This document shows, piece by piece, positions 18,393 to 27,556 of a stretch of DNA of 64,000 nt (its first letter is position 1; the number at the start of each line of letters is the position of its first letter). The stretch comes from CADEEN01 sp963738425 (lineage in GTDB: Bacteria; Pseudomonadota; Gammaproteobacteria; Burkholderiales; Burkholderiaceae_C). The position numbers and the translations under genes were made by a program. Below the pieces are notes generated by a model, which saw only the letters and a list, made by a program, of their open reading frames with translations, was not told the DNA's origin and ran no database searches. Where the stretch lies: the NCBI GenBank assembly GCA_963738425.1, contig CAVTWT010000030.1:62001-126000 (forward strand), given 5' to 3'.

Positions 18393-20137
18393 ATGAAAGC
18401 ATCACAGTTCTTCATCTCCACACTCAAGGAAGCGCCGGCCGACGCCGAGGTCGTGAGCCATCAGTTGATGATGCGTGCCGGCCTGATCAAGCGCCTGGGC
18501 GCGGGCATCTACAGCTATCTGCCGATGGGCTTGCGCGTGATCCGCAAGGTCGAGGCCATCATTCGCGAAGAAATGAACCGTGCCGGCGCGGTGGAGCTGC
18601 TGATGCCGGTCGTGCAGCCGGCCGAGTTGTGGATGGAGTCCGGGCGCTTCCAGGCTTACGGACCGGAACTGCTGCGTGTCAAGGACCGGCACGACCGCGA
18701 CTTCGTCATTCAGCCGACGAGCGAAGAGGTCATCACCGACATCGCGCGCCAGGAGCTGCGCAGCTACAAGCAGCTGCCGAAGAATTTCTATCACATCCAG
18801 ACCAAGTTCCGCGACGAGCGCCGGCCGCGCTTCGGCCTGATGCGTGGCCGCGAGTTCACGATGAAGGACGCTTACTCGTTCGACCGCGATTGCCTCGGCG
18901 CAGAAAAGCTACGACGCGATGTACAAGGCCTACGGTGCGATCTTCGACCGCTTCGGTTTGATGTACCGCGCGGTGGCCGCGGACACCGGCGCGATCGGCG
19001 GTGATGCGTCGCACGAGTTTCAGGTCATCGCTGCCACCGGTGAAGACGCCATCGCGTACTGTCCGGCGAGTGACTACGCGGCCAACATCGAATTGGCCGA
19101 AGGCGTGGCGCTCGTGGCCTCGCGCGCCGCGCCGGCCGAGGCGATGAAGAAGACGCCAACGCCGGGCAAGAGCACTTGCGAAGACGTGGCTGCGCTGCTG
19201 AAGCTGCCGCTGCAACGCACGATCAAGTCGCTGGTGCTGGCCACCGAAGAGAAGAACGAGGCCGGCGACATCGTCAAGGTGCAGGTGTGGCTGCTGCTCG
19301 TGCGCGGCGACCACAGCCTGAACGAGGTCAAGACGGGCAAGATCGCGGGATTGAAGAACGGCTGGCGCTTTGCCACCGTGCCCGAGATCGTCGGTCACTT
19401 CGGGACGCCGCCGGGCTATCTTGGTCCGATCAATACCAAGAAGCCGGTCAAGGTGGTTGCTGACCGCACGGTCGCCAACATGAGTGACTTCGTCTGCGGC
19501 GCCAACGAGGCCGACTTCCACATCACCGGTGTCAACTGGGGCCGCGACCTGCCGGAGCCCGATGTCGTCGCCGACATCCGCAATGTCGTCGAAGGTGATC
19601 CGTCACCCGACGGCAAGGGCGTGCTCGCGATCCAGCGCGGTATCGAAGTCGGCCATGTCTTCCTGCTCGGCACCAAGTACAGCGCGGCGATGAATGCCAA
19701 CTTCCTCGACGAGACCGGCAAGCCACAGCCGCTGATCATGGGCTGCTACGGCATCGGCGTGACTCGCATCCTCGGCGCGGCGATCGAGCAGAACCACGAC
19801 GAGCGCGGCATCATCTGGCCCGACTGCGCTGGCGCCGTTCGCCGTCGTCATCTGCCCGATCGGCTACGACCGCAGCGACACGGTCAAGCAGCAGGCCGAT
19901 GCGCTGCACGAGCAGCTCAAGGCGCTCGGCCTCGACGTCCTGCTCGATGACCGCGGCGAGCGCCCCGGCGCGATGTTTGCAGATTGGGAGCTGATTGGTG
20001 TGCCGCACCGCGTGGTCATCTCCGACCGCGGCCTCAAGGAAGGCAAGGTCGAGTACCAGGGCCGGCGCGATGCTGCTGCCACTGCGGTGCCGGTCGCTGA
20101 AGTGGCCGACTTCGTGAAGGCCCGCTGCGTCGCATGA
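18393..20137 (+). CDS. proS: Prolyl-tRNA synthetase, frame broken at two places
   Basis: This class II synthetase charges tRNA-Pro. It starts MKASQFFISTLKEAPADAE at 18393 and shows motif 1 (RLGAGIYSYLPMG), motif 2 (FRDERRPRFGLMRGREFTMKD), the YbaK-type editing insertion and motif 3 (GCYGIGVTRILGAAIEQ). The frame breaks first near 18890 (after YSFDRD; family-like sequence resumes at ASAQKSYDAMYKAYG) and again near 19825, where one extra T after WPD separates it from ALAPFAVVICPIGYDRS. With both repaired the protein is about 580 residues, close to the 572 of E. coli. An essential gene with two breaks suggests sequence error. The stop overlaps the next ATG (ATGA). Confidence 0.93.
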
Positions 20138-20733
20138 CGCTCGCGCGCCGCGCGTTGCTCGGATTGCCGCTCGCGGCTGCAAGCGGCAGGTTGCAGGCCG
20201 GCGCGCAGGTCGAAGAGCCGCTGGCCGATTCGGTGCGCTCGGCTTTGTCCGCAGCGATTGCGGCAGCGGCACCGCCCAGACCCGCGTTTGCAAAGACGGA
20301 GGACCGCATGACGTTCCTGCGCTGGCAAGGCGCCACTAGCGAGCGCCTCAAGCGCTACAAGAGCGAGCGCCATACACGTGTCGAGTTTCTCAACACGCTC
20401 TGGTACGAGAGCAAACGCGCCGGCCTGGAGCCGGAACTCGTACTGGGGCTTGTCCAGGTCGAAAGCGCTTTTCGCAAGTACGCCATCAGTGTCGTCGGCG
20501 CGCGCGGCTACATGCAGATCATGCCGTTCTGGGCGCGCTTGATCGGCGATGGCGATCCGGGAAAGCTGTTCCACATGCAGACCAACCTGCGTTTCGGCTG
20601 CGTCATCCTGCGTCACTACCTCGAGCGCGAGCGCGGTGATCTGTTCCTGGCGCTGGGCCGCTACAACGGCAGCCGTGGCCGCGCCGAGTACCCGAATGCG
20701 GTCTTTGCCGCGCGTCAGCGCTGGGTCGTCTAA
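20134..20733 (+). CDS. Lytic transglycosylase, SLT family
   Basis: This 199-residue protein has a short N-terminal hydrophobic export signal (residues 1-22, starting MTLARRALLGLPLAAASG) and a soluble-lytic-transglycosylase domain. The catalytic Glu is in VQVESAFRKYAIS (about residue 110), followed by GARGYMQIMPFWARL and ALGRYNGSRGRAEYPN. It would cleave peptidoglycan glycan strands in the periplasm. The ATG overlaps the proS stop by four bases. Confidence 0.93.
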   Translation: MTLARRALLGLPLAAASGRLQAGAQVEEPLADSVRSALSAAIAAAAPPRPAFAKTEDRMTFLRWQGATSERLKRYKSERHTRVEFLNTLWYESKRAGLEPELVLGLVQVESAFRKYAISVVGARGYMQIMPFWARLIGDGDPGKLFHMQTNLRFGCVILRHYLERERGDLFLALGRYNGSRGRAEYPNAVFAARQRWVV

Positions 20734-21293
20734 AGGCCGCGCCAGGCTTGCGGCTGCGCCTCGGCGACACCGGCCAGCGCCAGCACCCGCTCCACCGAAT
20801 CGTTCACCAACTCGTCGATCGTCGTTGGCCGGTGATAGAACGCCGGCAGCGGCGGAAAGACAATCGCCCCCATCTCGGTGGCCGCCATCATGTTGCGCAG
20901 GTGGGCGAGGTTGAACGGCGTCTCGCGCACCATCAGCACCAGACGCCGCCGCTCCTTGAGCGTCACGTCGGCCGCGCGTGTGAGTAGGTTGTCGCCGAAG
21001 CCGTGCGCGACGGCGGCCAGGGATTTCATCGAGCAGGGCGCAATCACCATCGCCGTGGTGTCAAAGCTGCCGCTGGCGATGCAGGCACCGATGTCGCCCG
21101 GCGCGTGAGCCTGCGTGGCCAGTGCCTCGAGGGCTGTGCGGTCGAGGCCGCATTCGTGATGCACGTTGAGCACGCCCGCCGGCGTGACGACCAGGTGCGT
21201 TTCCACGCCGAGCGCCTTGCAGCGCTCCAGCAACCGCACGCCGTAGATCGAGCCGCTGGCGCCGGTGATGCCGACGACGAGTCGTTGACTCAA
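20730..21293 (-). CDS. ubiX: Flavin prenyltransferase UbiX
   Basis: This 187-residue protein makes the prenylated FMN cofactor used by the decarboxylase UbiD in ubiquinone synthesis. It has the flavin-binding start VVGITGASGSIYGVRLLE, ASGSFDTTAMVIAPCSMKSLAAVAHG, and LVLMVRETPFNLAHLRNM. It overlaps the end of grxD by four bases on the same strand and converges with the transglycosylase gene. Confidence 0.97.
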   Translation of the reverse strand: MSQRLVVGITGASGSIYGVRLLERCKALGVETHLVVTPAGVLNVHHECGLDRTALEALATQAHAPGDIGACIASGSFDTTAMVIAPCSMKSLAAVAHGFGDNLLTRAADVTLKERRRLVLMVRETPFNLAHLRNMMAATEMGAIVFPPLPAFYHRPTTIDELVNDSVERVLALAGVAEAQPQAWRGL

Positions 21294-21607
21294 GCAGCCT
21301 TGCCCAAGACCTGCTGCAGCTCGCCCGCTTGGTACATCTCCATCAGGATGTCCGAGCCGCCGATGAACTCGCCGTTGACATAGAGCTGCGGGATCGTCGG
21401 CCAGTTGGCGTAGTCCTTGATGCCCTGGCGGACTTCCTCATCTTCGAGCACGTTGACCGTCTTCAGGTCGTCGACGCCGCAGGCTTTGAGAATCTGAATG
21501 GCACGGCCGGAAAAGCCGCACATCGGGAACTGCGCGGTCCCCTTCATGAAGAGCACCACGCGGTTGTGCTGCACGAGATCGCCAATGCGTTTTTGAATGT
21601 CGCTCAT
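21290..21607 (-). CDS. grxD: Monothiol glutaredoxin Grx4/GrxD
   Basis: This 105-residue monothiol glutaredoxin has the CGFS active site (Cys 30, PMCGFS), the glutathione-binding WPTIPQLYVNGEFIGGSDI and a standard length. Monothiol glutaredoxins carry Fe-S clusters and help deliver them. I chose the ATG at 21607 (MSDIQKRIGDLV). Its stop overlaps the ubiX start (ATGA). It sits in the prmC-grxD-ubiX order usual for Burkholderiales. Confidence 0.97.
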   Translation of the reverse strand: MSDIQKRIGDLVQHNRVVLFMKGTAQFPMCGFSGRAIQILKACGVDDLKTVNVLEDEEVRQGIKDYANWPTIPQLYVNGEFIGGSDILMEMYQAGELQQVLGKAA

Positions 21608-21694
21608 GGGAAGACGCCCACCGAAGGGCCAAAGCTTTACGAAAGCCGTGGTTATACGGCTTTTCGACAAGGCCTGGCGCCGCCGCCCGCTTCT

Positions 21695-22318
21695 TTAAAA
21701 GGCGTAGGAAACGCCGACCTGCACCATGGGCGAGATGCGCAATTCGCGCAGCAGGTCGTCCAGCGACTGGTTGCCACTGACGCGCAGGCCGCCGTTGCTG
21801 CCACTGCGGCCCGCCAGGCCGAGATCGGCCGACACGCCCCAGCCGCCGCGCACCGACACCCCGGACCAGCCGACGCCGATGTAGGGCACCGCGGCCCAGG
21901 GCTCCGACGACGACTCGATCCCCGGCAACGCACCGCGCGGCTGACGCAACTGGGTCACAGCCATGCCCTGAGCACCGGACAGCGCCGGTGTGCCGAGCGC
22001 TAGCGAGCGCTGACCCAGCAATACGCCGCTCGTGGCGCGAAAGCCACTGCTCACTTGTCCTTGGCCAAGCCGCGCACGGCTGAAATAGTAGTCACCGAGC
22101 AGCACGCCAGCCTGCTGTTGCCATGAGGCGCTGCCCCCGTCGGTCAGCGCCGTGCTGGTATTGACGCCCACACGGGCTTGCAGACGCGGGCCGAATTGAG
22201 CACGCTCGTCGAAGGTCAGACCTTGGCCCTGAGACCACGCGGCGGGCGCGGCCAGCAGCAAGGTTGTTGCGACCCACCCCGGCCGGCGAAGCCAAGTTGG
22301 AATGGAAACACGCTTCAT
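21695..22318 (-). CDS. Exported protein, probably a small outer-membrane beta-barrel
   Basis: I cannot assign this 207-residue protein to a named family. It has a signal peptide (about residues 1-30: hydrophobic VATTLLLAAPAAWSQ). The mature part is rich in Gly, Ser and aromatic residues with alternating polarity (LLGDYYFSRARLG, SSGFRATSGVLLGQRSLAL). It ends PMVQVGVSYAF with a C-terminal Phe, the usual signal for Bam-dependent outer-membrane insertion. I chose the ATG at 22318 because a GGGGAG ribosome site precedes it. It lies between prmC and grxD, where many relatives have no gene. Confidence 0.72.
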   Translation of the reverse strand: MKRVSIPTWLRRPGWVATTLLLAAPAAWSQGQGLTFDERAQFGPRLQARVGVNTSTALTDGGSASWQQQAGVLLGDYYFSRARLGQGQVSSGFRATSGVLLGQRSLALGTPALSGAQGMAVTQLRQPRGALPGIESSSEPWAAVPYIGVGWSGVSVRGGWGVSADLGLAGRSGSNGGLRVSGNQSLDDLLRELRISPMVQVGVSYAF

Positions 22319-22478
22319 GGCTGCTCCCCGCGGCACTTTCATCGCTGGCTGAGCCTTCAACCGGCGAGAGTGCGTCTGTGAAGCCATGCTACGCCCGCCA
22401 CCCAGGCTTGTGGGGGTCCGCGTTCGAGTAGCAATGCCGAGCTTGTGGGGTTTTGCTGTGTCGCGTTGTCAATGGGCG

Positions 22479-23310
22479 TCACTGCGTGCAGCGGCCGCCT
22501 GTTGCGCGCGGTCGGCCCGCCAGATCCGGGCGGGTCTGGACGTCGCAAAAGCCGGCGTGCTCGAACAGGGTGCGTGCGCCGTCGCCTTGATCGGCGCCAT
22601 GCTCGATCAGCAGCCAGGCGCCCGGGTGGAGCCGAGCCGCCGCGCCGCCGACGATGCGTTTGATGTCGGCCAGCCCGTCGCCGCGGTCGTCGGCAGGCGT
22701 CAGCGCCATCGCCGGCTCATGGCGCAGGGCGGCCAGGTGGGGGTCGCCAGCGGCGACGTACGGCGGGTTGGACAGCGCGAGGTGAAAGCGCCCCGGGGGC
22801 ATCGCTTGCCACCAGGCGCTTCTGTGCCACTGGACGACGAGGCCAAGCGCCTGGCCGTTGGCACGCGCCACGGCCAGCGCGGCGTCGCTGAGATCGCTGG
22901 CATGAACGTCGGCGCGCGGGCACGCGCGCTTGACGGCCAGCGCGATTGCGCCGCTGCCGGTACCGAGGTCGATCACCCTGGGCGCCGGCAGGCCGGCAAG
23001 CAGCTCCAGCGCCCAGTCGACAAGGGTTTCGGTGTCGGCGCGCGGCACCAGCACGTCGGGCGTGACGCGCAACATCAGACCGTGGAACTCGCGCTCGCCG
23101 AGCAGGTAGGCCAACGGCTCGCCGGCGGCGCGCCGTTGCAGCAGCGTCGTCAATGTCTGTGCGGCGGCAGTGTCGAGTGCAGCATCGTCGTGTGCGATCA
23201 CCCAGGCTCTTGATCGCCCGACAACGTGCGCCACGAGCAATTGCGCATCGAGCCGCTCGATGCCGAGGCTGCGCGCCTCGCGCCAGCGCGCCCGCCACAA
23301 CTTTGTTCAT
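22479..23310 (-). CDS. prmC: Release-factor glutamine methyltransferase PrmC (probable one-base frame break near the start)
   Basis: The enzyme methylates the GGQ glutamine of RF1 and RF2. It has the SAM motif DLGTGSGAIAL and the catalytic NPPY (SNPPYVAAG). Most of the protein is open from a weak TTG at 23300. However, an ATG at 23310 overlaps the prfA stop as ATGA and reads MNKVVAGALA. Removing one base near 23280 joins it to EARSLGIERLDAQLL, giving a 276-residue protein with a normal N-terminus. I therefore favour the ATG start with an indel; the alternative is a 273-residue protein from the TTG. Confidence 0.9.
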
Positions 23311-24401
23311 GACATCAGCGCCTGCCCGCTTTCGAGTGCCGCCAGTTGCTGCGCCGCGCGTGCGGCCTGCAGCGCGCCGATGACCTCGTCGAGATCCCCC
23401 TCCATCACCATGCCGAGCTTGTAAAGCGTCAGGTTGATCCGGTGGTCGGTCAGGCGTCCTTGTGGAAAGTTGTAGGTTCGGATGCGGTCCGAGCGGTCAC
23501 CGCTGCCGATGAGGCCCTTGCGCGTGGCGGCTTCCTTGGTCGCGCGCTCGGTCTGGTCCTTGTCGCGCAAGCGCGCCAGCAGCACCGCCATCGCCTTGGC
23601 CTTGTTGCGGTGCTGAGAGCGGTCGTCCTGGCATTCGGCGACGATGCCGGTCGGCAAATGCGTGATGCGGATCGCGCTGTCGGTCTTGTTGACGTGCTGG
23701 CCGCCGGCGCCGCTGGCGCGGAAGGTGTCGATGCGCAGCTCCGACGGATTGATCTGCACTTCTTCGGCCGCGTCCGGCTCGGGCATCACCGCCACGGTGC
23801 AGGCGCTGGTGTGGATGCGGCCCTGGCTTTCGGTGGCCGGCACGCGTTGCACGCGGTGGCCGCCGGACTCGAAGCGCAACTTGCCGTAGGCACCGGCCCC
23901 TTCCACGCGCAGCACGATTTCCTTGTAGCCGCCGAGCTCGGACGCGCTCTCGCTCATGACCTCGGTGCGCAAGCCGGCGCGTTCGCACCAACGCAAGTAC
24001 ATGCGCGTCAGGTCGCCAGCAAACAGCGCTGACTCGTCGCCGCCGGTGCCGGCGCGGACTTCGACGAACGCATTGCGCTCGTCGTCAGGGTCCTTGGGCA
24101 GCAATGCGGTCTGCAGCTCGGCCTGGATCGAAACGAGGTCGGCCTGGGCGCTCGTGATCTCGTCCTTGGCCATCTCGGCGAACTCGGCCTCGTTCTGCAT
24201 CTCGCGCGCTGCCGCGAGGTCGCGCTCGCGCTGCTGGTAGCGGCGCAGCAGCGCGACGAGCGCGCTGGCCTCGGCCTGCTCCTTGGCCAACGTGCGATAG
24301 CGCTTCATGTCGGCGCTGACAGCGGGGTCGGACAAGCTCGCGTCAAGCTCGGCCAGGCGCATCGCCAGGCGCTCGAGTTGTTGTCGCAGGGAGTCTTTCA
24401 T
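23307..24401 (-). CDS. prfA: Peptide chain release factor 1
   Basis: This 364-residue class I release factor recognises UAA and UAG. The GGQ motif that triggers peptidyl-tRNA hydrolysis is in RASGAGGQHVNKTDSAIR, and the PxT-type codon-reading region is RVQRVPATESQGRIHTS. I chose the ATG at 24401 (MKDSLRQQLERLA). It lies between hemA and prmC, the classical order. Confidence 0.98.
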   Translation of the reverse strand: MKDSLRQQLERLAMRLAELDASLSDPAVSADMKRYRTLAKEQAEASALVALLRRYQQRERDLAAAREMQNEAEFAEMAKDEITSAQADLVSIQAELQTALLPKDPDDERNAFVEVRAGTGGDESALFAGDLTRMYLRWCERAGLRTEVMSESASELGGYKEIVLRVEGAGAYGKLRFESGGHRVQRVPATESQGRIHTSACTVAVMPEPDAAEEVQINPSELRIDTFRASGAGGQHVNKTDSAIRITHLPTGIVAECQDDRSQHRNKAKAMAVLLARLRDKDQTERATKEAATRKGLIGSGDRSDRIRTYNFPQGRLTDHRINLTLYKLGMVMEGDLDEVIGALQAARAAQQLAALESGQALMS

Positions 24402-24458
24402 GAGTTCAATGCAGCGCGCGCGTGGCTGCACGGCGCAGCCACGCACGACAGTGCTTCG

Positions 24459-25763
24459 CTAGAGCTGCGTATCGCCGCCGTCGTTCGGACGCGGCGTGCG
24501 GCGCAGGAACAGACGCGAGATCGAGTCGGCCACCTGCTCGCGTTGCTCGCCGTCGGCGGCGTTCAATTCCGCATAGGCGCCGTGCAGCATCTTCTGCGTC
24601 AGGCTGCGCGCCATGGCGTCGAGCACGTCCTGCGGGTTGTCGCCACGCGCCAGCAGCTTGCGCGCCCGCACCAGCTCGGCTTCGCGCCAGGTGTCGGCTT
24701 GCTTGTTCAGCGCCTGGATCAGCGGCACCGTGGCGCGCTGGTCGAGCCAATGCGCGAAGCTCTGCACGCCGGCGTCGATGATGGCCTCGGCCTGTTCGAC
24801 GGCGGCCTGGCGCTTTTCGCCGGCGGTCTGCACCAGCGTTGACAGGTCATCGACGGTGTAGAGATAGACGTCGGCGAGCTTGGCGACTTCTGGCTCGATG
24901 TCGCGCGGTACCGCCAGATCGACCATGAACATCGGCCGCCGCCGCCGTGCCTTCAGCGCACGCTCGACCGCACCCAGGCCGATGATCGGCAGCGAACTCG
25001 CGGTGCACGAGACGACGATGTCGAAGCCGTGCAGCACCTCGGGCAGGTCGGCCAGCCGGATCGCCTGACCGCCAAAGCGCGCTGCCAGCGCTTCACCACG
25101 TTCGAGCGTGCGGTTGGCCAGCGCCATCGATTTCGGCTCGCGTGCCGCAAAGTGCGTGGCGACGAGTTCGATCATCTCGCCGGCGCCGACGAACAGCACG
25201 CGCTGCTCGCGCAAGTCCTCGAACAGTTGCGACGCCAGCCGAACCGCTGCTGCGGCCATGCTGACCGAATGCGAGCCGATCTCGGTGCTCGTGCGCACCT
25301 CCTTCGCCACCGCGAACGAGCGCTGGAAAAGTTGATGCAGCGTCGTCCCGAGCGTGCCGGCTTCGTCGGCCTCGCGCACCGCCTGTTTCATCTGGCCGAG
25401 GATCTGCGGCTCGCCGAGCACCATCGAATCCAGGCCTGCGGCGACACGGAACGCATGCCGCGCCGCGGCGCGGTTCTCGGCCGTGTAGGTGTAGCCGCCG
25501 AGCTGGCTGGCGCTGACGCCACCCTGTGCGGCCAGCCACTCGGTGGCCGGCTGTACCAGCGCGCCGACCTCATGCGCATCGGCAGCCAGATAAAGCTCGG
25601 TGCGGTTACAGGTGGACAGCAGCGCCGCCTCGGGTGCGGCGCGCGACAGGCGCGAGGTCAGGGCGCGCAGCGGGTCCTGCAACTGGTGCGGCGCGAACGC
25701 AAACCGCCCGCGCACGTCGAGTGGCGCGGTCGTGTGATTCAAGCCTAGGGTGAGCACGCCCAT
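24459..25763 (-). CDS. hemA: Glutamyl-tRNA reductase
   Basis: This 434-residue enzyme makes glutamate-1-semialdehyde from Glu-tRNA, the first committed step of C5-pathway tetrapyrrole synthesis. It starts MGVLTLGLNHTTAPLDVRGR. The catalytic Cys is 52 in LLSTCNRTELYL, the substrate segment GLDSMVLGEPQILGQ is present, and the NADPH domain has FVGAGEMIELVATHF. A C-terminal dimerisation helix region follows. It heads the hemA-prfA-prmC unit. hemL, the next enzyme, is in the same window at 55-57 kb. Confidence 0.98.
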   Translation of the reverse strand: MGVLTLGLNHTTAPLDVRGRFAFAPHQLQDPLRALTSRLSRAAPEAALLSTCNRTELYLAADAHEVGALVQPATEWLAAQGGVSASQLGGYTYTAENRAAARHAFRVAAGLDSMVLGEPQILGQMKQAVREADEAGTLGTTLHQLFQRSFAVAKEVRTSTEIGSHSVSMAAAAVRLASQLFEDLREQRVLFVGAGEMIELVATHFAAREPKSMALANRTLERGEALAARFGGQAIRLADLPEVLHGFDIVVSCTASSLPIIGLGAVERALKARRRRPMFMVDLAVPRDIEPEVAKLADVYLYTVDDLSTLVQTAGEKRQAAVEQAEAIIDAGVQSFAHWLDQRATVPLIQALNKQADTWREAELVRARKLLARGDNPQDVLDAMARSLTQKMLHGAYAELNAADGEQREQVADSISRLFLRRTPRPNDGGDTQL

Positions 25764-25809
25764 GACCCGATTCTAGAATCCAGCCGCCTTTTCAGCATTT
25801 CTGATCTCC

Positions 25810-26085
25810 ATGGGCCCGCTCGACGCCGTTTGGCACACCTTGAACTTCTTCGCCCCGGCCCTGGGCGTGGCTGTGCTGGCGGCATCGGCGGCCAAGCTGT
25901 TGTGGCGCCACGAGCTGGCGAACGTGCGCTGGCACCGCCTCGCGCTGTGGAGTGCAATCGCGGGCATGGCAGCACTGATCGGCGGGCTGGTCGCGTTCGG
26001 CCGCGACGGCAAGATGATCACCTACGGAGGGCTCATCTTGGCGACGGCCGTTGCGCTCTGGCTGGCGGGTTTCGTGCGGCGCTGA
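25810..26085 (+). CDS. Small inner-membrane protein of unknown function
   Basis: This 91-residue protein has three likely membrane helices (about residues 11-29, 43-62 and 68-88). A charged WRHELANVRWHR cytoplasmic or periplasmic loop lies between the first two. The ATG at 25810 follows the divergent hemA start by 46 bp, so the two share a promoter region. I recognise no family. Length, codon use and membrane topology support a real gene. Confidence 0.7.
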   Translation: MGPLDAVWHTLNFFAPALGVAVLAASAAKLLWRHELANVRWHRLALWSAIAGMAALIGGLVAFGRDGKMITYGGLILATAVALWLAGFVRR

Positions 26086-26099
26086 ACGCCCGATCTGAG

Positions 26100-27494
26100 T
26101 CAGGCCGCCTGCGATTCGCGCAGCAACATAGCGACTTCACCACGCAGTGAATGTGGCAGTGCCTGGGTGATCGTCACGTCGATCAGCTGGCCCACCAAGC
26201 GCGGCACGCCCTTGAAGTTGACGATGCGGTTGCACTCTGTGCGGCCCATCAGCTCCGACGCGTCCTTGCGCGACGGGCCCTCGACGAGTACGCGCTGTAC
26301 CGTGCCAACACGCATGTCGCTGATGACACGTGCCTGCGCTTCTATACGCGCTTGCAACACTTGCAGGCGTGTGAGCTTGGTGGCTTGCGGCGTGTCGTCG
26401 GTCAGCGCCGCCGCCGGTGTGCCGGGCCGCGCCGAGAAGACGAACGAAAACGAGCTGTCGAAGCCGACGTCGTCGATCAGCTTCATCGTCTTGGCGAAGT
26501 CGTCTTCGGTCTCACCGGGAAAGCCGACGATGAAGTCTGTCGACAGACTGAGCTGTGGTCGCACCGCGCGCAGTTTGCGCACGATGCTCTTGTATTCCAT
26601 CGCGGTGTAGCCGCGCTTCATCGCCGCCAGGATGCGGTCGCTGCCGTGCTGCACCGGCAGGTGCAGATGGCTCACCAGTTTCGGCAGCCGGCCGTAGGCG
26701 TCGATCAGTCGCTGCGTGAACTCGTTGGGGTGGCTCGTCGTGTAGCGGATGCGCTCGATACCCGGGATGTCGTGCACGTAGTCGAGCAGCAGCGCGAAGT
26801 CGGCGATCTCCACGGCGCCCGAGCCGCTCATGGTCTTGCCGCCCATCGCGCCGCGGTAGGCGTTGACGTTCTGGCCGAGCAGCGTCACTTCCTTGACGCC
26901 TTGCGCCGCGAGGCCGGCGACTTCGGCCAGCACATCGTCGAGCGGGCGGTGCACTTCCTCGCCGCGCGTGTACGGCACGACGCAGTACGAGCAGTACTTC
27001 GAGCAGCCTTCCATGATTGAGACGAAGGCGCTCGCGCCATCGACGCGGGCGGGAGGCAGGTGGTCGAACTTCTCGATCTCCGGAAAACTGATGTCGACCT
27101 GCGGCCGCAGGCTGGCACGGCGCGCGTCGATCATCTGCGGCAGGCGGTGCAGTGTCTGCGGGCCGAACACCAGATCGACATACGGCGCGCGCTCGACGAT
27201 CGCCGCGCCCTCCTGGCTGGCGACACAGCCGCCAACGCCGATCAGCACACCCTTTTCCTTCAGGTGCTTGACCCGGCCGAGGTCGGAGAAGACTTTTTCC
27301 TGCGCCTTTTCGCGCACCGAACAGGTGTTGAACAGGATCAGGTCAGCCTGCTCGACATCGGTGGTCGGCTCGTAGCCCTTTGCCACACGCAGCACGTCGG
27401 CCATCTTGTCCGAGTCGTAGTCGTTCATCTGGCAGCCGAAGGTCTTGATGAAGACCTTCTTTGTGTCCGTGCGCCCCTCGTCCGATGGGACCAT
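26100..27494 (-). CDS. miaB: tRNA-2-methylthio-N6-dimethylallyladenosine synthase MiaB
   Basis: This 464-residue radical SAM methylthiotransferase modifies A37 of tRNAs that read UNN codons. The N-terminal MTTase domain has its first cluster Cys in KTFGCQMNDYDSDKM (Cys 21), with others in NTCSVREKA and GCVASQEG. The radical-SAM motif CSKYCSYC (about 164-171) and a C-terminal TRAM domain follow. I chose the ATG at 27494, 11 residues before the conserved KKVFIKTFG; an in-frame start at 27560 would overlap the neighbouring gene by four bases and cannot be excluded. Confidence 0.97.
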   Translation of the reverse strand: MVPSDEGRTDTKKVFIKTFGCQMNDYDSDKMADVLRVAKGYEPTTDVEQADLILFNTCSVREKAQEKVFSDLGRVKHLKEKGVLIGVGGCVASQEGAAIVERAPYVDLVFGPQTLHRLPQMIDARRASLRPQVDISFPEIEKFDHLPPARVDGASAFVSIMEGCSKYCSYCVVPYTRGEEVHRPLDDVLAEVAGLAAQGVKEVTLLGQNVNAYRGAMGGKTMSGSGAVEIADFALLLDYVHDIPGIERIRYTTSHPNEFTQRLIDAYGRLPKLVSHLHLPVQHGSDRILAAMKRGYTAMEYKSIVRKLRAVRPQLSLSTDFIVGFPGETEDDFAKTMKLIDDVGFDSSFSFVFSARPGTPAAALTDDTPQATKLTRLQVLQARIEAQARVISDMRVGTVQRVLVEGPSRKDASELMGRTECNRIVNFKGVPRLVGQLIDVTITQALPHSLRGEVAMLLRESQAA

Positions 27495-27556
27495 CGGACG
27501 GTCCCCCGCGGGGACGGCCGCTTGCTTGGCGCGGCCCGGCGCGGCGCGGCGCGCGC

